Assembly: GCA_902800965.1 (NCBI GenBank)
Contig: CADCGK010000002.1
Span: forward strand, 62,001 to 126,000
DNA length: 64,000 nt
Source: an uncultured Bacteroidia bacterium
GTDB taxonomy: Bacteria; Bacteroidota; Bacteroidia; Bacteroidales; F082
Direction of reading: 5' to 3'
Part shown: positions 1-8,198 of the stretch, piece after piece
Layout: every line of letters begins with the position of its first letter
How positions within the stretch are numbered: position 1 is the stretch's first letter
Position numbers and translations under genes: made by a program
Notes under the pieces: model-generated
The model's input: the letters and a program-made list of their open reading frames with translations, nothing else
What the model was told of the DNA's origin: nothing
Databases searched by the model: none

Positions 1-167
1 ATGCCCGTGGCATAAAAGATCAAGGTGGCGATACCGCTCACGCCTCCACCTAGCACATGGTGCGGAATCAGGAAGCCCGTCCAGCCGAAAGCCATCATCA
101 ACAAAGCCAAGGTGATGATGACGTAGCGCCGAATCTCGGCAAGAATGGTAGTTTTGTCAGTCTTCAT
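1..167 (-). CDS. YitT family membrane protein, N-terminal part (cut by window edge)
   Basis: The first 55 residues are visible. They begin MKTDKTTILAEIRRY, then a hydrophobic helix, then the segment FLIPHHVLGGGVSGIATLI. This N-terminus (polar start, one TM helix, N/H-x-x-GGGVSGIA-like loop) is characteristic of the YitT (DUF161/DUF2179) family of multi-pass inner-membrane proteins, whose transport or other function is unknown. The ATG lies 2 bases downstream of the stop of the preceding gene, so the two are co-transcribed. The rest lies outside the window. The family call rests on sequence pattern; no function is inferred. Confidence 0.8.
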   Translation of the reverse strand, partial: MKTDKTTILAEIRRYVIITLALLMMAFGWTGFLIPHHVLGGGVSGIATLIFYATG

Positions 168-169
168 AG

Positions 170-1621
170 TTATCTTGGGTTGATTTCGAGAATGCCATTG
201 CGGTTGACCACCACGCGGAACGACTTGTATTCAACTTGCTCCGACCACTTGAACTGCAGGACAAAGAACAGGGTATAAACCCGGTCAGCCTTCAAGGAAT
301 GAACGCGGTGCTCCTCGTCGAGACAATGCACCAGCGACTCGGGGTTGTCCATCTTCTTGGTCAGGAAGTTGATATGGTAACGCATGATGTCGTTGATACC
401 CTTGAAATCGTAATTGTAATGGTTTTTCAGCAAGTCCTGGTCAACTTCCACCTTCTTACGGTACAGGATGATCTTTTCCTCCAGGAAGGCATTGTCGGAT
501 TCCAGTGTGGAACGCCCACGTAGCGCCATCACTTCGGCAGGCACTTTGTCGTCCGTGATAAAGTCCATGCCCTCTTTGATCCATCCCACCTTTTTGTCCT
601 TGATGTTCACCACGGTCTTGTTATCGTAATACTTGTCCTTTAGCTGATAGGCGAACAACCAACGGGTAAGTTCCTTGATGCGGTCCTTCAGCATGTAGAT
701 CAAGATAAGGATGATGAAGATCAAATAGGGATAGTTGCCCAGGTATTTCTGGAACGGCAAGGTCACCAACATGGAGACCATCATCGCCAATCCGGCAGCT
801 AAGCTGAAAGAGATCTGCTTGACAGCCTTCCCGTCCTGCGTGGTATTCACCTTAAGGAACAAGGCGCTCTCAATATATTTTTTCAACAAGCTGTGTCGAT
901 ACACCAGCTGACGGTTGTTTTTCTCGTCATCGATGACAGCATGGCTGTAACCTTGCTTGATCTTGTACGTCTCTTCCTCCACAAAGAGCTGTTCCAACTC
1001 CTTTCTAGCCAAGTCGAGGTTCAAGTCTTTTCGCTGGTCTATCGCCCTAATGATGCGCAAGGACCTTATTTCCACCTGATGGCTCATGTATTCATCGGCG
1101 AAGGCATATTTTGAAAGCAACTCTTGTGAAAGGCCATTCATCTGGTCCTTCAGGCCTCTAAAGTCGGTCAACACCCGTCGCAGTTCTCCAGTAAAAGTTT
1201 TACACTGCTCAAAAGTAGAGGTGTCAGACAAGTTCTTACTGATGGCGGTTGCCGCATCACGGATTGAGCTTTTGAAGATGGAGCCGAACAGCTTGAGCTG
1301 GAACTCGAACTCACTGCGATGCTCCGGAGTGTCGGAGGCCATCTCATCGTTCACGGCCTTTTTCAAGTTCCTAAAAGGGACCGACTGCTCCCCTACCATG
1401 TCTTTCAAGGTAAAGGAAGGCGTGATGAGTCGGACGTTCGACTTCATGTCGGTATAGAATCGGTCCTTACTGTATGTGTTTTTGTTGATATCCAGGCCAT
1501 TAGGGATAAAAATCCAGGTATTGACATCAAAGTGCTCATCCTTGACGTCTTCCCTGCCGCTGAATCCCACCTTGAACTCAATGGCAAATTTGTCGTGTAT
1601 TTTTGTCTGAATATCAATCAT
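170..1621 (-). CDS. Hypothetical protein with central two-helix membrane segment
   Basis: This protein of about 483 residues is not assigned to a named family. It has a soluble N-terminal half, two adjacent TM helices at roughly residues 270-312 (SFSLAAGLAMMVSMLVTLPF, then YPYLIFIILILIYML), and a charged C-terminal half ending in a short beta-like segment (GILEINPR). The ATG at 1621 (MIDIQTKIHDKF) is preferred over an upstream in-frame start at 1666, which would overlap the preceding transporter gene by 34 bases; 1621 leaves an 11-base gap. The gene sits between a DASS transporter and a YitT protein in one minus-strand run. The hairpin topology suggests an inner-membrane protein with both soluble domains on the same side. 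Confidence 0.8.
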   Translation of the reverse strand: MIDIQTKIHDKFAIEFKVGFSGREDVKDEHFDVNTWIFIPNGLDINKNTYSKDRFYTDMKSNVRLITPSFTLKDMVGEQSVPFRNLKKAVNDEMASDTPEHRSEFEFQLKLFGSIFKSSIRDAATAISKNLSDTSTFEQCKTFTGELRRVLTDFRGLKDQMNGLSQELLSKYAFADEYMSHQVEIRSLRIIRAIDQRKDLNLDLARKELEQLFVEEETYKIKQGYSHAVIDDEKNNRQLVYRHSLLKKYIESALFLKVNTTQDGKAVKQISFSLAAGLAMMVSMLVTLPFQKYLGNYPYLIFIILILIYMLKDRIKELTRWLFAYQLKDKYYDNKTVVNIKDKKVGWIKEGMDFITDDKVPAEVMALRGRSTLESDNAFLEEKIILYRKKVEVDQDLLKNHYNYDFKGINDIMRYHINFLTKKMDNPESLVHCLDEEHRVHSLKADRVYTLFFVLQFKWSEQVEYKSFRVVVNRNGILEINPR

Positions 1622-1632
1622 TTCATTCGAAA

Positions 1633-3216
1633 TTAGAAGAACAGTCCAGGCGTAATGCCCAGCCATTTAAGCACAGTTTCGCCCCAAACCAGAATCAAAA
1701 TCCAAGAGAAGGTCATCATGGTGATACCATATTTAAAGGCATCCGTTTGGCTGTACATATTGGTATTGTAGAGCAATGCGGCGGGTTTGCTGTTGAAAGG
1801 CAGCACATAGCAGTGCTCGATCAGCATGGACACGGGGAGGGCAAGGCTCATCGCTGGGAAGCCGAAACGAGACTCCACGCCGAGAGCGATGGGGACGAAC
1901 ACCATAGTACGGATTGTTTTGCTTTGGAACACCAGTCCCGAGTACATCATCAAGAAAGTAAGGATGACGTACAACACCCAGAAGGGGGTATTTGAGGTAA
2001 TGCCAAGGCTGTCGAAGCCCGCGTTGACCATGGTATTCGGCAGGTCGGTGGCATTAAGACCTGAGCCTAGGGTATAGGCACCAGCCGAGAACAGCATCAA
2101 GTGCCAGGGGATATCCACGTCGTTCCATTTCACCACACCAATGCCAGGGATCAGGGCGATGATGGCACCCAAAAGCGCGACGATGGTCTCGTCGATGTTA
2201 TGGAAGGTGCCTTTGGTGACCCACAGGAAGAGCACCAGCACAAAGATGCCGACGGCTTTGTATTCCTCCGCCTTCATCTTGCCCATGGCATCGAGTTCTT
2301 TTTTCAGTCTGTCCAGACCACCTTCGATCTGAGGATGCTGCTCTTCTTTTTTCATCGGGAAGAAGAGGTACATACCCAGCAACAGGCCTACCACCAGAAT
2401 GATGACACTCATCGGGCCGACTGCTATAAGCCAGTCAGCGTAACCAAAATCACAACTACCGATGAAACCGGCAATCAGCGAGATTGCCAACAAGTGAGCG
2501 CCACTGCCAGTATAAAATGCATTGGCACCGACATTCACTTGGAAAAGGTTTTGGATGACGAGGTTTCGTCCGAAGTTGTTACGGTTGTCGCCAGATGCTC
2601 CATAGATAGCACACACCGTCATGAAGATGGGGAGCATGATGGTGGCTTTCACCGTTGTGGCGGAGATGAAGGCCGACAGCACAAGGTTGATGATCAGGAA
2701 GCTCCAAAGCACTCCCTTCGCCTTTTTACCGAACTTGATCACAAAAGCCAGCGCCAATCGTTTGGCGAACTGTGTCTTGACCAACATGCTGGCCAACACG
2801 AACGAAAGGATGTTCAGCCACATGACCGGATGTCCCAACTGTGCCAGCGCTTCTTTCTGTGTGGTGACGTTGCAGAGCACCGTGCCGAGGATCAGCAACA
2901 GTGAAGTGAGATAATTGGGGATGGCTTCCGTCATCCATAGGATAAGACTAGCGACAAAGATGGCGAACATGGCGTAGTTGGAACGGATGAATGCGTCCAT
3001 GCCGATTTCGTTGGCGCGTTTCAGTGCCTTGGCTGTCAGCAGATCGGGGTTGAGGTTGTCAATAAACCCAATCGGGACAAACCAATAGAGTAAGACAAAA
3101 GCGATGAGAGCGAGTGGGCCGCCAAGGCGGGCCATCCATTTCTCGAAGGAGGATTTCTGCATCTTGGGCAGCTTTTCCACCTTGTAGTTGTTCATATCCA
3201 GGGGATCGAAAGCCAT
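1633..3216 (-). CDS. DASS/SLC13-family anion (dicarboxylate-type) transporter with altered SNT motifs
   Basis: A 527-residue polytopic membrane protein with a charged N-terminal tail of about 30 residues and roughly a dozen hydrophobic helices. The fold features fit the divalent anion:Na+ symporter family (SLC13/DASS, CitT-like): FASLILWMTEAIPNYLTSLLL early, and two pseudo-repeat loops before a VPI/LPI-type helix. In the family these loops carry Ser-Asn-Thr (SNT) signatures that bind substrate carboxylate and Na+. Here they read S-A-T (SATTVKATIMLPI) and S-K-T (FQSKTIRTMVFVPI), so both Asn residues are missing. The substrate is therefore uncertain. A hairpin terminator lies just upstream, so the gene is probably partly insulated from the CYTH genes. 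Confidence 0.85.
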   Translation of the reverse strand: MAFDPLDMNNYKVEKLPKMQKSSFEKWMARLGGPLALIAFVLLYWFVPIGFIDNLNPDLLTAKALKRANEIGMDAFIRSNYAMFAIFVASLILWMTEAIPNYLTSLLLILGTVLCNVTTQKEALAQLGHPVMWLNILSFVLASMLVKTQFAKRLALAFVIKFGKKAKGVLWSFLIINLVLSAFISATTVKATIMLPIFMTVCAIYGASGDNRNNFGRNLVIQNLFQVNVGANAFYTGSGAHLLAISLIAGFIGSCDFGYADWLIAVGPMSVIILVVGLLLGMYLFFPMKKEEQHPQIEGGLDRLKKELDAMGKMKAEEYKAVGIFVLVLFLWVTKGTFHNIDETIVALLGAIIALIPGIGVVKWNDVDIPWHLMLFSAGAYTLGSGLNATDLPNTMVNAGFDSLGITSNTPFWVLYVILTFLMMYSGLVFQSKTIRTMVFVPIALGVESRFGFPAMSLALPVSMLIEHCYVLPFNSKPAALLYNTNMYSQTDAFKYGITMMTFSWILILVWGETVLKWLGITPGLFF

Positions 3217-3226
3217 AGCATTAGTT

Positions 3227-3257
3227 AAAATGGTGGGGCTTTCGCCCCACCATTATT
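3227..3257 (-). terminator. Intrinsic terminator after the CYTH gene pair
   Basis: A perfect 10-bp GC-rich stem (ATGGTGGGGC / GCCCCACCAT) with a 4-base loop. On the minus strand it is followed by TTTTAACTAA. It sits between the end of the CYTH gene and the start of the DASS transporter. Confidence 0.8.
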
Positions 3258-3261
3258 AAGA

Positions 3262-3735
3262 TTACCAGTTCTTATAAGGATTCTTCATCAACATGGAGTT
3301 GAAGTACTTGGGGTCGCCGGTGACCTCTTCGCCGAGCCAGGCGGGCTTGTCGAAGGGTTCATTCTCGTCGGTGAGTTCGACTTCAGCGACGATAAGGCCG
3401 TCGTTGTCGCCATAGAACTCATCCACTTCCCAAGTGTGTTTACCATCGGTGTTTTTGACGAGATAGCGGGTCTTGTCGATCACACCAGGTTCGCAGATCT
3501 CAAGCAGGCTTTGCACTTCCTCAACAGGGATTTCCTTTTCCCATTCAAAGCGGGCGGCGCCAGAGGCGTTGCCGATGCCTTTGATGGTAATGAAGCCCTT
3601 GTCGCCTTTCACTCTCACACGAACGGTGCGTTCCGGCACGCTGGAGAGGTAGCCTTGGGTGATGCGCGTGGCCTTGAAAGCCTCGGCTTTGAAGTCACCC
3701 TTCACCAAAAATTTCTTTTCGATTTCTTGTGCCAT
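3262..3735 (-). CDS. CYTH domain protein (class IV adenylate cyclase / triphosphatase fold)
   Basis: 157 residues, the usual length of a single-domain bacterial CYTH protein. The N-terminus MAQEIEKKFLV contains the signature ExExK (E4, E6, K8), which coordinates the triphosphate and metal in the tunnel. Later strands show the expected Arg/Lys-rich and Glu-rich alternation (RTVRVRVKG, FEWEKEIP, WEVDEFYG, VAEVELTDE). Known members hydrolyse inorganic tripolyphosphate or thiamine triphosphate, or make cAMP. Triphosphatase activity is the likeliest role for this NeuTTM-like architecture, but the substrate cannot be read from sequence. It is the downstream partner of a second CYTH-like gene, 5 bases away. 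Confidence 0.9.
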   Translation of the reverse strand: MAQEIEKKFLVKGDFKAEAFKATRITQGYLSSVPERTVRVRVKGDKGFITIKGIGNASGAARFEWEKEIPVEEVQSLLEICEPGVIDKTRYLVKNTDGKHTWEVDEFYGDNDGLIVAEVELTDENEPFDKPAWLGEEVTGDPKYFNSMLMKNPYKNW

Positions 3736-3740
3736 AGTGC

Positions 3741-4385
3741 TTATTCGTTTGCGAGCGGTTTGTCGGACATGCCGATGACGCGCTTGATAGCCTGTAAATA
3801 GTTGATATTTTCGACGCCTTCGAGGCCTACTTCCTTGATGGTCTTCTTGATGTCTTCGATCTCGGTGGATTCCGAGTTGATGGTCACCACCTTGGCGCCG
3901 TTGATGAGCACCTCGCCGAACTCGCAGATGGTGTCGTTGACCATGTAGCCGAAGCGGCGTTTGTGGACGCGGACAGCAGCCAGATCGGGATTGGCCTTCA
4001 CCATGGCGATGAATTCGTCGTAGGTGTAGGTATCTTTATCGAGCTTAGGCATTTCGACCATGAAAGCGGGGAACACTTCCTTCTCGAGCACTTCGCGGCT
4101 GATGGGGAACTCACCTTTCATGAGGGGATTCCACTGCTCGAGGCCTTCAACGGTCTGAACATAGGTCTTGATGTCCATCTTGCCATCGCGGATCTTGGTG
4201 TTGTTGATATCGTTTTTGCGGGAGATGATGTAGATCTCGTCGCTGAGGCGCTCCCAAACCTTCTCGGGGACCGGTGCGGAGAGGCGGGCCATACGTTTGT
4301 GGGCCTCGCAGAAGCACTGTCCGAAGGAGCGGAACTCAAATCTCGGCTTGGAGACTTCGCCGATTTTCATTTCTTCTTTTGCCAT
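3741..4385 (-). CDS. CYTH-like protein, second member of the pair
   Basis: 214 residues, starting at the ATG at 4385 (MAKEEMKIGEVSKPRFEFRSFG); an in-frame alternative start lies at 4412. I do not recognise a named family. The pattern is nonetheless CYTH-like: an early Glu/Arg strand (RFEFRSFG), a basic strand around NDINNTKIRDGKMDIK, and a late Glu-rich strand (ICEFGEVLINGAKVVTINSE) followed by a helical stretch. It lies 5 bases upstream of a bona fide CYTH gene. The assignment as a divergent CYTH paralogue or partner is my inference from strand pattern and gene order, not from a clear motif: a canonical ExExK is not intact. Confidence 0.6.
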   Translation of the reverse strand: MAKEEMKIGEVSKPRFEFRSFGQCFCEAHKRMARLSAPVPEKVWERLSDEIYIISRKNDINNTKIRDGKMDIKTYVQTVEGLEQWNPLMKGEFPISREVLEKEVFPAFMVEMPKLDKDTYTYDEFIAMVKANPDLAAVRVHKRRFGYMVNDTICEFGEVLINGAKVVTINSESTEIEDIKKTIKEVGLEGVENINYLQAIKRVIGMSDKPLANE

Positions 4386-4400
4386 TGTCTTGCTATCTCT

Positions 4401-4460
4401 AGGGGTTAACACCCCCAGTTATTGAGCGGGCACCCCTTCGGGATACGTCGGGGTGTCCGC
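4401..4460 (-). terminator. Two consecutive GC hairpins sharing GGGGTGT/ACACCCC arms
   Basis: GGGGTTAACACCCC (about 4402-4415) can form a short hairpin. GCGGGCACCCC (4426-4436) pairs with GGGGTGTCCGC (4450-4460), one G-T mismatch in 11. They lie between the lamin-tail lipoprotein gene and the CYTH pair, and no long T-run follows. A terminator or processing hairpin ending the exported-protein operon is plausible, but a regulatory site is not excluded. Confidence 0.5.
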
Positions 4461-4487
4461 TATGGGTTAATTATTTAAGTTTATTCT

Positions 4488-5876
4488 TTAGCGACGTTTT
4501 CTTCCTTCAAGACCAAGAACCATGTTCACACCGTCAATGTTGACAGCAGCCGGAGTGGCGTCGGAATAGTACCATTTACCATCGGCATTGCGGCTATAGG
4601 AATCAGGAGCTTGATTGTTGGCATAACCATAAGCTTCGCCGTTCAGTTCGATTTGAGTCAGGTTAAAATCGGCGATGTTTTCACCATCGGGATTCTTCAG
4701 CTCAATACGAACATTCTTCTTGGCGGAGAGACCGCTGTGGAACATATATAAGGTAGTATCCATGTCGGGATAATCAAGGAACACATCCTCGCTAAAGAGC
4801 AGAAGGTATTCACCTGCCTCAACATTAACATCACTACTACCAGTCCAAACCAGCTTGTCGGTGTCTTTGTAAATCGTCACACCTTCCATGTTGATGGCTA
4901 CTGTACCGGCATTGTAGATTTCGATGAACTTTTTGTGGTCTTGGCCATTCAATTCATTGAGTACAAGATCCATATAATCTGGTTCGCTAGGAACCGGAGG
5001 TTCCACACCGCCTTCGAGGCCGAGGACAGGGTTCACACCATCAACATTCTTAGCACCTGGAGTGGCATCGGCATAGTACCATTCTCCGTCAGCATTGCGG
5101 CTATAGGAATCAGGAGCTTGATTGTTCGCATAACCATAAGCTTCGCCGTTCAGTTCGATTTGGGTCAGGTTAAAGTCATCAACATTAACGCCATTGGGAT
5201 CCTTGAGTTCAATACGGACGTTCTTTTTAGCGGAGAGGCCGCTGTGGAACATATATAAGGTAGTATCCATGTCGGGATAATCAAGGAACACATCCTCGCT
5301 AAAGAGCAGGAGGTATTCACCAGCTTCAATATTCACATCACTACTACCAGTCCAAACCAGCTTGTCGGTGTCTTTGTAGATTGTCACGCCTTCCATGTTG
5401 ATGGCTGCGTCACCGGCATTGTAGATTTCGATGAACTTTTTATGGTCTTGGCCATTCAGCTCATTGAGTACGAGGTTGGCGAAATCAGGAGCGCCTGGAG
5501 TGGGAGGCACAACAGAACCGCTTTCGAGCACATCATATTCCGTGTCACTTGAAATTTCAGTTTCATTGCCATTGGTGGCTTGAATGTAAAACTTGACTTT
5601 TGTACCCTTAGGTTGAGCGGGAATAACGGCAGTGAAAACTCCTTCAGCTTCGGTCATTGTCAAAGGAGAATTCTCTTCATTAGTTACATAGAACAATTGG
5701 GCGGTAACAGCCTTTAAGCTGGAGATGTTGGCAGTCACCGTAACATCGTCATCTTCAGTAACTTGTTTAGGTGAATAACTGATGCCAGAAATTTTAATGC
5801 CAGAATATTGTGGATCCTTGACGCAAGAAGCCATCACAACGATCAGGGCTAATGCAGCAAATAATATCTTTTTCAT
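4488..5876 (-). CDS. Lipoprotein with two near-identical lamin-tail (LTD) domains
   Basis: 462 residues. An SPII signal peptide ends at Cys18 (VVMASC). An Ig-like domain follows (about 25-115). Two copies of a lamin-tail-type domain (about 131-290 and 300-458) each start LVLNELNGQDHKKFIEIYN and end VLGLEG. The copies are almost identical in protein and DNA, offset by 507 bp (169 codons), and are joined by a Pro-rich linker (GGVEPPVPSEP). LTD domains in bacterial exported proteins are thought to mediate surface or nucleic-acid association; the function here is unknown. The second copy ends in a basic tail (RKRR). It is the last gene of the exported-protein run, 35 bases after the porin gene, and is likely surface- or periplasm-facing. 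Confidence 0.85.
   Translation of the reverse strand: MKKILFAALALIVVMASCVKDPQYSGIKISGISYSPKQVTEDDDVTVTANISSLKAVTAQLFYVTNEENSPLTMTEAEGVFTAVIPAQPKGTKVKFYIQATNGNETEISSDTEYDVLESGSVVPPTPGAPDFANLVLNELNGQDHKKFIEIYNAGDAAINMEGVTIYKDTDKLVWTGSSDVNIEAGEYLLLFSEDVFLDYPDMDTTLYMFHSGLSAKKNVRIELKDPNGVNVDDFNLTQIELNGEAYGYANNQAPDSYSRNADGEWYYADATPGAKNVDGVNPVLGLEGGVEPPVPSEPDYMDLVLNELNGQDHKKFIEIYNAGTVAINMEGVTIYKDTDKLVWTGSSDVNVEAGEYLLLFSEDVFLDYPDMDTTLYMFHSGLSAKKNVRIELKNPDGENIADFNLTQIELNGEAYGYANNQAPDSYSRNADGKWYYSDATPAAVNIDGVNMVLGLEGRKRR
4503..5482 (-). repeat. Intragenic tandem duplication (unit about 470 bp, offset 507 bp)
   Basis: Units at about 4503-4975 and 5010-5482 encode the two lamin-tail domains of the lipoprotein. 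Long blocks are identical, for example the segments encoding DTTLYMFHSGLSAKKNVRIE and SDVNxEAGEYLLLFSEDVFL. Differences are concentrated near the linker-proximal ends, suggesting recent duplication or continuing gene conversion. Confidence 0.9.
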
Positions 5877-5911
5877 ATTAGTTCTTTTTTAAGTGTTAGA
5901 CATGAGTTGGT

Positions 5912-7300
5912 TTAGAAAGCAACCTGGAAACGGGCAAGCAGCATGTGGTAGTTTACACCAGCCTGACCATCTTCAGCTACAACTTTAGTATAGTCCGTGG
6001 TAGCTTTACCATTGGCATCAAGGCCCACTTTGAGTTTGTCCTTACCGTTGGCATAACGGTCATTGTTGACATACTGGTAGTTGAGTGCAATCTTGGTGTT
6101 CTTTCCGAGATAGAAGTTAAGACCTAAGCCGTAAAGTTCAGCAGAGCCACCATAAATGGCATTTTTGCCACGGCCTTCGTAATCGTTCATGTTAAGGAAT
6201 TCATACTTGGCAGCAAGTTCCACATCACCCCAGCTCTCACCATTACGGGTGCGGTTGAACTTGGCACTGCCAGAGTCATAACTCTGCTTGCCACCAAAGA
6301 GGAGGCAGCCAGCTTCCACGTACCAGCCTTGGAAATGATAAGGCTTGTCGAGGACGACTTTCTCAGGATCCATATAAGTCCAGTCGGACAGCCAAGCACT
6401 TTCAACGCGGAGTCCTTCATAGTGACCAGCCAATTCAGCAGTTGCGATGAGGTTGTACTTAGTGTTTTTGATGTCATCAGTGTCAATGTATTTTTTGCGG
6501 CTGATGTTGGTGGCATTGCGGCAGCTGAAACGAGTACCGCCATAGACACCCATTTCGTCGGAGGTCTTCGGGGAGTCATACATGACAGCACCACCGATAT
6601 GGATACCATAGTCGGCCTCGTTCACGGGACGAACCACAACTTTTCCAATGTAGGAGAGGCCTTCATCCATGCCATAGTTTTTGTTGTTGTCTTCCACAAA
6701 GGTACGGGTCTCCTGACCTTCGATTTCTTGGAAGAGAATGCTAGCACTAGTGAAGACATACTTGTTTGCATACTTGGCAAAGACACCAAGATGACGGCTG
6801 GGTGCAAAAGCGCTGACCACCATCGGGCGCTCCATGAACTCGAGGTAACGCGAAGAGGTGTTACGGGAGAGAGAGAAGTCGGGCTTTTGGCTACCAACGC
6901 TGAACTGCCAGTTTTCAACACCCGTGTAGCGGACGATAGCGTCCTTCAGCTCAAACGAACCGTTGGCCAATTCCATATCGACCTCACCATACCAATCACG
7001 GTTGATTTGGGTCTTCACGGCAAAACGGGCACGACGGATGCTGGCACCTGAACCGATCGGGTCAGCCCATTCCTGAGCACCGAAATAGTGACCAAAGTCC
7101 ACCTGGACTCTTGAGTCGAACCAAAACTTGAAGTCTTTGTCCTTGGATTCGAAGACGAGGATGCCATCACGTTCGGTGGTATTCACTTCTTGCACATCCA
7201 CTTTGTTGCCATACTGGTCAATAGCCTGATCAGTCTTCTGAGCAAATGCCGCTGCTCCCACAAGGAACAGGGCAGCCATCAAAAAAGATAGTCTTTTCAT
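5912..7300 (-). CDS. OprO/OprP-type (phosphate-selective porin family) outer-membrane protein
   Basis: 462 residues with a Sec signal peptide (MKRLSFLMAALFLVGAAAFA-Q). A beta-barrel pattern of alternating strands follows and ends in LLARFQVAF, a C-terminal Phe as in Omp85-inserted barrels. Family markers of PF07396 are the early segment FKFWFDSRVQVDFGHYFG, then SIRRARFAVKTQINRDWYGEVDMELANG and VSVGSQKPDFSLSRNTSS-like text, typical of Bacteroidota members. The barrel probably forms a trimeric anion-permissive pore. Despite the family name, phosphate specificity is not implied. It lies between two lipoprotein genes at 15-35 base spacing, within the exported-protein operon. Confidence 0.9.
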   Translation of the reverse strand: MKRLSFLMAALFLVGAAAFAQKTDQAIDQYGNKVDVQEVNTTERDGILVFESKDKDFKFWFDSRVQVDFGHYFGAQEWADPIGSGASIRRARFAVKTQINRDWYGEVDMELANGSFELKDAIVRYTGVENWQFSVGSQKPDFSLSRNTSSRYLEFMERPMVVSAFAPSRHLGVFAKYANKYVFTSASILFQEIEGQETRTFVEDNNKNYGMDEGLSYIGKVVVRPVNEADYGIHIGGAVMYDSPKTSDEMGVYGGTRFSCRNATNISRKKYIDTDDIKNTKYNLIATAELAGHYEGLRVESAWLSDWTYMDPEKVVLDKPYHFQGWYVEAGCLLFGGKQSYDSGSAKFNRTRNGESWGDVELAAKYEFLNMNDYEGRGKNAIYGGSAELYGLGLNFYLGKNTKIALNYQYVNNDRYANGKDKLKVGLDANGKATTDYTKVVAEDGQAGVNYHMLLARFQVAF

Positions 7301-7315
7301 AATTGTTAGTATTGA

Positions 7316-8161
7316 TTAGTAATAAATATAATGGTCTCTTTCTCCTTTTCCTTCGATACAGTTGGAGATGAAAAACTGCAGGGACTCCGTGTAACCGCAT
7401 TTGTAATCGCGGTCGTAGCTCTCATAGTGGTAATGCATGCCATTGCTGTAAGTGATATCATACATCCACGGAGTATATTCAAAATCGAGGTTCTCGCTTC
7501 TGGTCCCATTCATCTTAAGTCTATCGATATTGAAAAGAACTCTTAGGTCATCAAGCACTGTCAGCTCTCGCTCAATTACTTGATGTTCTCCAGTCTTTTC
7601 ATTATCAACCGTAATCACAACATGATCGTCTTTGCGCTCCATCGTGTAGCGTTCTGGACCATATTCATAGATGAACGACACCACATCGTTGCTTACACCA
7701 GGCATGTCTTTCCAATGTTGAAGACACTGGATGATTTCGCTGATAGCAGCCCTATATCCATCAGGACCGGCCATATAGCCTCCTGCACTGATGTCTTTTC
7801 CTGAAGCATACGTCACATACAAGTGCCACGAGGTCCCATCCAAAACATCGAATTTCGGTTGGTAATTGCTTTTGTACTTGTACATCTTATACTTTAGGAT
7901 GATGGCCTGAAGTGAATCGAAAACAGCGTGGTCGTCAATCATCAGTTCTTTTTCATCAGGATAGCCCTCATCGAAAATGAAATGCACTTTGCCTTCCTTG
8001 GTTTCCTCAACGATATAGCTGTATCCCGAGAAACGGTTCATTCCTCCTCCTTCCGACAAGGAAAAATGAGTAATGGTGTCGTTTTCATTCACGGGAGTGT
8101 TTCCTGACGAGCAACCGAACAGCGACAACAAGCTAGCCATTAAAACCATTGTCTTCAACAT
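7316..8161 (-). CDS. Lipoprotein of unknown function
   Basis: About 281 residues from the ATG at 8161. An SPII signal (MLKTMVLMASLLSLFGC) gives the lipidated Cys at 17, and the mature protein begins SSGNTPVNENDT. A GTG 15 bases upstream is in frame but lies inside a heptanucleotide repeat array, so it is not preferred. The body is rich in aromatic and acidic residues with several predicted beta-strands (YSYIVEETKEGKVHFIFDEG, WHLYVTYASG, YTPWMYDITYSNGMHYHYES). I recognise no family. The gene sits between the C1 peptidase and porin genes in the same operon. Confidence 0.85.
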   Translation of the reverse strand: MLKTMVLMASLLSLFGCSSGNTPVNENDTITHFSLSEGGGMNRFSGYSYIVEETKEGKVHFIFDEGYPDEKELMIDDHAVFDSLQAIILKYKMYKYKSNYQPKFDVLDGTSWHLYVTYASGKDISAGGYMAGPDGYRAAISEIIQCLQHWKDMPGVSNDVVSFIYEYGPERYTMERKDDHVVITVDNEKTGEHQVIERELTVLDDLRVLFNIDRLKMNGTRSENLDFEYTPWMYDITYSNGMHYHYESYDRDYKCGYTESLQFFISNCIEGKGERDHYIYY

Positions 8162-8198
8162 ATTCTTACTTCTCACTTCTTTCTTCTGACTTCTTACT
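8162..8198 (-). repeat. Degenerate heptanucleotide (STRR-like) array, family C
   Basis: On the minus strand it reads as successive units such as AGAAGTC, AGAAGAA, AGAAGTG and AGAAGTA. It fills the gap between two genes, supplies the TAA stop of the upstream C1 peptidase gene (8194-8196), and ends immediately at the lipoprotein ATG. Confidence 0.85.

Noticed and set aside
2101..2904. Plus-strand open frame of 267 codons opposite the DASS transporter
   Set aside because: His/Gln/Asp-rich translation with no family likeness; it is the antisense shadow of a clear transporter gene.
5912..7300. SusC/SusD-type glycan locus (porin plus lipoproteins)
   Set aside because: No SusC or SusD signature; the barrel is of the OprO/P class and no glycoside hydrolase is present.
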